Assembly (NCBI GenBank): GCA_030141605.1
Contig: JAQGDQ010000001.1
Location: 1,240,001-1,304,000 of the forward strand
Reading direction: 5' to 3'
From: Tubiluchus corallicola
Taxonomy: Eukaryota; Priapulida; Priapulimorpha; Priapulimorphida; Tubiluchidae
DNA length: 64,000 nucleotides
Shown here: in pieces, positions 62,349-64,000 of the stretch
Numbering within the stretch: position 1 is the first letter of the stretch
How the letters are laid out: the number at the start of each line of letters is the position of its first letter
The notes under the pieces: model-generated
Databases searched by the model: none
What the model saw: the letters and a program-made list of their open reading frames with translations, nothing else
Told to the model about the DNA's origin: nothing
Position numbers and translations under genes: made by a program

Positions 62349-63290
62349 ATGGATGATTGTCACTACACTGTAGATGAGCTAGAAGCACAGTACCAGTGTT
62401 CGCAATGGAACCGAAGGGGACCAAGTGGACAAAAAATACCTTCTGAGGATGTTATGAAGGAATTTTATGAAAATTTAGTTGCAAAGTCTGAACAAGTTAG
62501 AACTGCTTATCCTAGACAGCTTGGGATTGTTTATGGTACGACTGAGCGACAAATATATGATATTTTTGCAGCTCCTGATTGTGGCATAGATGCACCTATT
62601 CTGATTTACATACATGGTGGATATTGGCAAGAAGGACATCCATCTGATTATAGTGGAATAGTTAAGCCGTTTCTAGGAGCTAACACTGTAGTTGCAATTT
62701 TGGGCTATGATTTGTGCCCGCATGTTACAGTGGGTGAGATTGTCGACGAAATTAAAAAAGGTGTCGGTCATATTTTGCGCATGGCATACAGGAATGGCTC
62801 TCGGGGTGTTTATATTGCAGGACATTCTGCTGGGGCACATTTAACTGCTATGTTACTCACTACTGACTGGACAGAAGAATTCAAACCATCATCTCTTATC
62901 AAAGGTGCTATTCTTTTGAGTGGCGTGTATGACCTTCGGCCTCTTGTTTTGACTTCAATAGGCCGTGGAGCAATGCTAACAGAAGCAGATGCCACAGCAC
63001 TGAGTCCTCTAAATAATGAAGAGCTAAAGGAAATGATGCACAAGCAACTGTCTAAATATAATAAGACATTTAGTGCCCTCTTTGCTTTAGGCGAATATGA
63101 ATCAGACGAGTTTCATCGCCAAAGCAAAGAATTTGCACAGTTTTTTAGATCCATTGATGTTCACGTGACTGAATTGATTGTAAAGGGCTGTGATCATATT
63201 AATTTAATAGAAAACATAGCTGTAAAAGAAGATTATGAATTAACTCACGCAATCATGAAGGCAATGCAAATTGAGACAGGCAGCTGTTGA
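62349..63290 (+). CDS. AFMID: Kynurenine formamidase (arylformamidase), single coding exon
   Basis: Hydrolyses N-formyl-L-kynurenine to kynurenine and formate, the second step of tryptophan breakdown, normally in the cytosol. The 313-residue ORF (human, from memory, about 303) has the alpha/beta-hydrolase layout: N-terminal YTVDELEAQYQCSQW; oxyanion-hole motif HGGYWQ (89-94); nucleophile motif GHSAG (158-162) with Ser160; LLSGVYDLRPL; acid Asp253 in YESDEFHRQS; and His283 in DHINLIEN. All catalytic residues are present, so it should be active. The ORF is uninterrupted. The ATG is the first in frame after an acceptor-like tttcgttgtag ending at 62329, suggesting a spliced (or trans-spliced) 5' UTR. 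It could instead be a retrocopy, but I see no poly(A) tract or flanking repeats. Confidence 0.93.
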   Translation: MDDCHYTVDELEAQYQCSQWNRRGPSGQKIPSEDVMKEFYENLVAKSEQVRTAYPRQLGIVYGTTERQIYDIFAAPDCGIDAPILIYIHGGYWQEGHPSDYSGIVKPFLGANTVVAILGYDLCPHVTVGEIVDEIKKGVGHILRMAYRNGSRGVYIAGHSAGAHLTAMLLTTDWTEEFKPSSLIKGAILLSGVYDLRPLVLTSIGRGAMLTEADATALSPLNNEELKEMMHKQLSKYNKTFSALFALGEYESDEFHRQSKEFAQFFRSIDVHVTELIVKGCDHINLIENIAVKEDYELTHAIMKAMQIETGSC

Positions 63291-64000
63291 TACACGTTTA
63301 TACATTAAATCTAGCCATTTAACTTCAATACGTGTAATGAAGTACTTTGAGTACTATAATTATGTAAGTTACAACATAGAGCATCTCGTTCTGTGTATGT
63401 GTATGCCAAGAATCAAAGGCTAATATAAATTACATTATTTCGAATCATTTTTTGATGATGGAAATTGAACATTATTCTGTTTCACCAAACATTTTCAGAC
63501 AATTAAATTGTACATGCCAGCTGTGCAAGTACAACATCAAAGCCTTAACAAAGTGAAGTATTTGTAACTATAAATTCAAGAATTTTTTCATTTTAAATTT
63601 ATTTTGTACATTTAAAAAGTACATGGCATTATATAAAAAAATTACATTCAGCTATTTTCTGGTGAATCATGCTGGTAAGTAAGGAAAGATTAGTCAAAAT
63701 AAAGTAAATAGGTATATTAATAGAATGAAGCACTACAAGTTCTTGACATAGTGAGTTAATTGTTATAATATTTGTTTTCAATGCTTACTTAAGTGAGCAG
63801 GTATAATTAATTTTGAAAAGAAAAAATTAAGGGTGCTTTATTTTTTATGGTAATGTTTTAAATTTTGATAATTTTTTTAAATGTATGTGATGTTTTTTAA
63901 AGGAAAAGCCAAGTCTCCTGGAAAATTGAGCCTGTTTTAATATGTGAGATCCGTTGGATATATTGTACAGTATTTACATACTTTAAGGTATAGTCCTGTG
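63291..64000. other. AFMID 3' flank to window end
   Basis: AT-rich; the proximal 0.4 kb is probably 3' UTR. The last bases, aaggtatagtcctgtg, resemble the aggtataatcctgtgg end of dispersed repeat B (22360-22378), so another repeat may begin at the window edge. Confidence 0.35.
63698..63703 (+). terminator. Candidate AFMID poly(A) signal
   Basis: AATAAA about 410 nt downstream of the AFMID stop; plausible but common by chance here. Confidence 0.3.

Overview
The window is AT-rich nuclear DNA from an animal, most likely an invertebrate. The evidence is spliced genes with GT-AG introns of about 160 to 5,100 bases, metazoan gene families, many decayed non-LTR retrotransposon pieces, several small inverted-repeat DNA transposons, and long trinucleotide microsatellites. 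There are no bacterial features, operons or CRISPR arrays, and I recognised no tRNA or rRNA gene. I cannot name the species; importin-beta looks bilaterian-invertebrate-like to me, but that is judged from memory.

Three protein-coding genes are supported. (1) 23471-30527, plus strand: a three-exon secreted C-type lectin of 268 residues with a signal peptide, a coiled coil and one C-type lectin domain whose calcium/sugar motifs are altered (EPK and WDD instead of EPN and WND). (2) 35112-52397, minus strand: a complete importin subunit beta-1 gene (KPNB1), rebuilt as 19 coding exons giving 881 residues with no frame break; most of these exons are too short to stand out as ORFs. It probably has one more intron in its 3' UTR. 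(3) 62349-63290, plus strand: an uninterrupted 313-residue kynurenine formamidase (AFMID) ORF preceded by a splice-acceptor-like sequence. The three act in unrelated processes (surface or humoral recognition, nuclear import, tryptophan catabolism), and nothing suggests a functional cluster.

Layout: 1-23 kb holds no gene I can support. It contains LINE 3' fragments (about 4.1-4.6, 8.5 and 12.65-13.1 kb), compound trinucleotide repeats at 4.9-6.0 kb around a dispersed repeat, a hAT-like MITE (7.5-7.9 kb), a 1.28 kb inverted-repeat element (14.5-15.8 kb) and a 347-bp direct duplication (19.9 and 21.0 kb). 23.5-30.5 kb is the lectin gene; its 5.1 kb first intron carries a decayed non-LTR retrotransposon interrupted by a TTA microsatellite, and a MITE. 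30.5-34.4 kb has no recognised gene. 34.4-52.4 kb is KPNB1, with repeats in its introns. 53-61 kb is a transposon-rich intergenic stretch: LINE 3' ends, a TTAA-flanked element, a 1.12 kb inverted-repeat element with a 5-bp target duplication, and a pogo/Tigger-like MITE flanked by TA. 62.3-63.3 kb is AFMID.

The window holds no obviously new multi-gene system. The items most worth checking are the inverted-repeat elements with built-in subrepeats (14.5 and 57.4 kb), the open frame and downstream intron after the KPNB1 stop, and the atypical lectin.
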